This document shows, piece after piece, positions 50,221 through 52,265 of a DNA stretch of 52,265 nt. Under the pieces are notes generated by a model, which was not told where the DNA came from, searched no databases, and was given only the letters and a program-made list of their open reading frames with translations. The stretch is from NCBI RefSeq assembly GCF_000336635.1, contig NZ_AOLY01000031.1, forward strand, positions 52,285 to 104,549. The letters are read 5' to 3'. Numbering within the stretch: the first letter of the stretch is position 1; every line of letters begins with the position of its first letter. The DNA is from Haloarcula japonica DSM 6131. GTDB lineage: Archaea > Halobacteriota > Halobacteria > Halobacteriales > Haloarculaceae. A program made the translations under genes and the position numbers.

Positions 50221-51573
50221 ATGACAGAGACAGTGCTGCTCGTGGGTGGCGGCGGCCGGGAACACGCGATTGCGCGCTCGCTCGCGGACTCGCCGGGAGA
50301 GCTGTACGCCTGTGCCAGCAACCGGAATCCGGGCATCGTCGCCCTCGCCGACGGCTTCGAGGCACTGGATACGACTAATCCGAAGGCAGTAACGACCTAT
50401 GCTCGAGAGGTCGACGCCACACTTGCGGTCATCGGCCCCGAGGCGGCCCTCGCCGCTGGGGTCGCCGACGCGCTGGACGACGCCGGGGTCTACACCTTCG
50501 GGCCACGGGAGCAGGAGGCTCGCATCGAGACGGACAAGGCGTTCCAGCGGCGGTTCATGCGGGAACACGACATCCCCGGCTGTCCGGACTTCGAGACGTT
50601 CGAGGACATGGACGCCGCCTGCCAGTACATCGACGAGTACGACGGCGACCTCGCGGTCAAGCCCGCCGGCCTCACCGGCGGTAAGGGCGTCCGGGTCATC
50701 GGCGACCAGTGTACCGCTGAGGAAGCCAAGGAGTACCTCCGGAGCTCCGACTACGACCGCGTCGTCCTCGAAGAACGCCTCGTCGGCGAGGAGTTCACCG
50801 TCCAGGCCTTCGTCGCTAACGGCCAACTGCGGGTCACGCCGGCGGTGCAGGACCACAAGCGCGCCTACGAGGGCGACGAGGGGCCGAACACCGGCGGGAT
50901 GGGAAGCTACTCCGATTCCAGCCTCCACCTCCCGTTCATGGACGAGGACGACTACATGGACGCCGTCGATGTGCTCCGGGCGACCGTTGAGGCGCTCGAC
51001 GGCTACAAGGGCGTTCTCTACGGGCAGTTCATGCTCACCGAGACCGGGCCGCGGGTCGTGGAGTTCAACGCCCGCTTCGGCGACCCTGAAGCGATGAACA
51101 CGCTGCCGGTGCTCAACACGGACTTCCTCGACGTGCTGACCGCCGCCCGTGACGACGATCCCCTGCCACAGCTCTCCTTCCGCCCGATGGCGACCGTCTG
51201 CAAGTACGCTGTCCCCGACGGCTACCCGACCGATCCCGACGCCGGGGCGAAGGTGACCATCGACGACGACGTCATCGCGGAGGTCGTCGCGGAGCACCGC
51301 GAACAGTCCGCTGATGACGCGGAGACAGCCCCTGAAGCGCTGCTGTTCTACGCCAGCGTCGACGACCGCGAGGACGGCATCTACACGACCACCTCCCGGT
51401 CCTATGCCGTTGTTGGCCTGGCAGAGACGATTAGCGACGCGGAGGCCGTCGCGGAGAAAGCACTGGAGCGGGCCGGCACGGAGGGGCTTCGGGTCCGTCA
51501 CGATATCGGCAAAGCCGACCTCGTTCAGCAGCGTATCAACCATATGGACGATATTCGCGGCGGCGCGGACTGA
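50221..51573 (+). CDS. purD: Phosphoribosylamine-glycine ligase
   Basis: A 450-residue ATP-grasp ligase, step two of purine synthesis, joining glycine to 5-phosphoribosylamine. It begins TETVLLVGGGGREHAIARSL, the typical GARS N-domain; PEAALAAGVADAL follows. The ATP-grasp part has KPAGLTGGKGVRVIG near 144-158, VVLEERLVGEEFTVQAFV near 181-198 and the HKRAYEGDEGPNTGGMGSYS loop near 215-234, and FNARFGDPEA near 280 for metal binding. The length fits archaeal enzymes. A weak TATA-like CAATACTTA at 50186-50194 fits a leaderless start. The acyltransferase gene follows after 55 bp. Confidence 0.95.
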   Translation: MTETVLLVGGGGREHAIARSLADSPGELYACASNRNPGIVALADGFEALDTTNPKAVTTYAREVDATLAVIGPEAALAAGVADALDDAGVYTFGPREQEARIETDKAFQRRFMREHDIPGCPDFETFEDMDAACQYIDEYDGDLAVKPAGLTGGKGVRVIGDQCTAEEAKEYLRSSDYDRVVLEERLVGEEFTVQAFVANGQLRVTPAVQDHKRAYEGDEGPNTGGMGSYSDSSLHLPFMDEDDYMDAVDVLRATVEALDGYKGVLYGQFMLTETGPRVVEFNARFGDPEAMNTLPVLNTDFLDVLTAARDDDPLPQLSFRPMATVCKYAVPDGYPTDPDAGAKVTIDDDVIAEVVAEHREQSADDAETAPEALLFYASVDDREDGIYTTTSRSYAVVGLAETISDAEAVAEKALERAGTEGLRVRHDIGKADLVQQRINHMDDIRGGAD

Positions 51574-51628
51574 GTGTGCGGCATCGGAGCCGCCGGGTTT
51601 GAGTACCGCGGCCCCGTACGAGACGGAC

Positions 51629-52147
51629 GTGAGTGGTCCACGACATGACCGGCTGCGCCAGCACCCGACGCCCGGCCCGCACAACTCGCTGTTCCCGTGG
51701 CCGGACGCCAAACACCCGCTCCAGGTGATGGTCAACTACGTCGTCATTCTCGTTTGTCGCATCTCGCCGAGCCTCCGGCTCAAGAACTGGCTGCTATCGC
51801 GGCTCGGTGTCACCGTCGGCGACGGCGTCGCTTGGGGGCTGGAGTCGACGCCGGACGTGTTCTGGCCCGAACTCATCACCGTCGAGGACCACGCCATCAT
51901 CGGCTACGACGCGACGCTGCTTTGTCACGAGTTTCTGCAGGACGAGTACCGGACCGGCGAGGTTGTCGTCGGCGAACGGGCGATGATCGGTGCGGGCGCG
52001 ATTGTGCTGCCCGGCGTCGAGATCGGCGCGGGCGCACAGGTCGCCGCCAACTCGCTTGTAACTGACGATGTACCGCCGGAGACAACGGTCGCCGGCGTCC
52101 CGGCCGAACCGCTGAGTTCCGACAAACAGGCGGCCGAGCGAACGTAA
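51629..52147 (+). CDS. Left-handed beta-helix acyltransferase
   Basis: A 172-residue hexapeptide-repeat acyltransferase that uses an acyl-CoA donor. Hexad-like repeats run from about residue 60 to 160, with TVGDGVAWG, ITVEDHAIIGYDATLLCHEF (His near 99 as the likely catalytic residue), VVVGERAMIGAGAIVLPGVEIGAGAQVAANSLVTDDVPP. The start is GTG at 51629 in a stretch that begins VSGPRHDRLRQHPTPGPHNS; a TTG ten codons upstream is the alternative. It follows purD by 55 bp and might be read from the same transcript. The acceptor (sugar, amino acid or serine) is not clear. Confidence 0.82.
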   Translation: MSGPRHDRLRQHPTPGPHNSLFPWPDAKHPLQVMVNYVVILVCRISPSLRLKNWLLSRLGVTVGDGVAWGLESTPDVFWPELITVEDHAIIGYDATLLCHEFLQDEYRTGEVVVGERAMIGAGAIVLPGVEIGAGAQVAANSLVTDDVPPETTVAGVPAEPLSSDKQAAERT

Positions 52148-52151
52148 CCAG

Positions 52152-52265
52152 TCAGCTCCGGATACGGACGATGCCCGCGTTGAACACGCGCTTGTTCGGG
52201 ATGATGTACTCCTCGCCGTCGCTCTCGATGCGCGTGACGAGGATGTCGACCTCCTGGACGATACC
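52152..52265 (-). CDS. MscS-family mechanosensitive channel, C-terminal end
   Basis: Only the last 37 codons are inside the window; the gene continues past the right edge. The frame reads GIVQEVDILVTRIESDGEEY and ends YIIPNKRVFNAGIVRIRS. The pattern G.V..I.I..T.I...DG..Y.IPN is the beta-domain of MscS channels, which release solutes on hypo-osmotic shock. No helix part is visible, so length and subclass are unknown. Convergent with the acyltransferase. Confidence 0.8.
   Translation of the reverse strand, partial: GIVQEVDILVTRIESDGEEYIIPNKRVFNAGIVRIRS

Noticed and set aside
50164..51735. 523-codon minus-strand frame opposite purD
   Set aside because: purD on the plus strand has the complete ATP-grasp motifs.
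1..52265. CRISPR arrays, rRNA, integrases, transposases, phage genes
   Set aside because: Scanned for regular repeat-spacer blocks, conserved rRNA segments and recombinase motifs by eye; none found. A weak or degenerate element could still be missed without a search tool.

Overview
The window reads as chromosome of a haloarchaeon, most like Haloarcula or a close relative. Proteins are strongly acidic, coding DNA is GC-rich with G/C third positions, and intergenic DNA is AT-rich. Many genes have a TATA box 25-35 bp before the start codon, as expected for leaderless archaeal transcripts. Marker genes agree: TFB, aIF2-beta, a euryarchaeal RPA operon, Lhr, archaeal riboflavin reductase, halocyanins, a HalX response regulator and a UPF0058 protein. 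No rRNA, confident tRNA, CRISPR array, insertion sequence or prophage is visible. The nearest relative is inferred, not tested.

Layout. 1-2426 (minus): repair and housekeeping operon ogg, acyP, nnr (cut by the left edge). 2650-5331: UPF0212 and UPF0058 genes, a decayed VOC dioxygenase and an intact carboxylesterase, resembling a quinone-detoxification pair. 5543-11782 (plus): a five-gene Ser/Thr phosphorylation module made of a vWA protein, a kinase with FHA domain, a PP2C phosphatase, a zinc-ribbon/FHA protein and a membrane zinc-ribbon protein. This is the most unusual system here. 11779-19348: a ba3-type oxidase cluster on the minus strand, whose leading gene fuses two halocyanin domains to a membrane tail, and a divergent copper-handling operon (small membrane protein, TauE/SafE-like protein, copper P-type ATPase).

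19349-20001 is a structured intergenic stretch with a possible 56-aa gene. 20002-27068: a hypothetical protein, an SRPBCC protein, a MutS-like ATPase, a zinc-ribbon membrane protein, Spo0M and Lhr. 27198-31973: fructose-bisphosphatase with an overlapping upstream mini-ORF, then rpa-rpap-rpe for single-strand DNA binding. 32063-36611: riboflavin reductase, thioredoxin reductase, fasciclin, winged-helix and small hypothetical genes.

36612-38710: TFB behind a long leader with three TATA boxes, a small zinc protein and aIF2-beta. 39218-44896: ThyX, a HalX regulator with a RecA-like ATPase, an MBL hydrolase, a P-loop ATPase with its partner, and a 7TM histidine kinase. 44938-52265: GH3 glycosidase, thioredoxin, YyaL-type protein, a small membrane protein, purD, a hexapeptide acyltransferase and the end of an MscS channel.

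The clearest joint functions are copper delivery into a respiratory oxidase (halocyanin, CuA subunit, catalytic subunit, copper ATPase) and the phosphorylation module. In that module kinase and phosphatase are translationally coupled, and two FHA domains could read the phosphothreonines they control.
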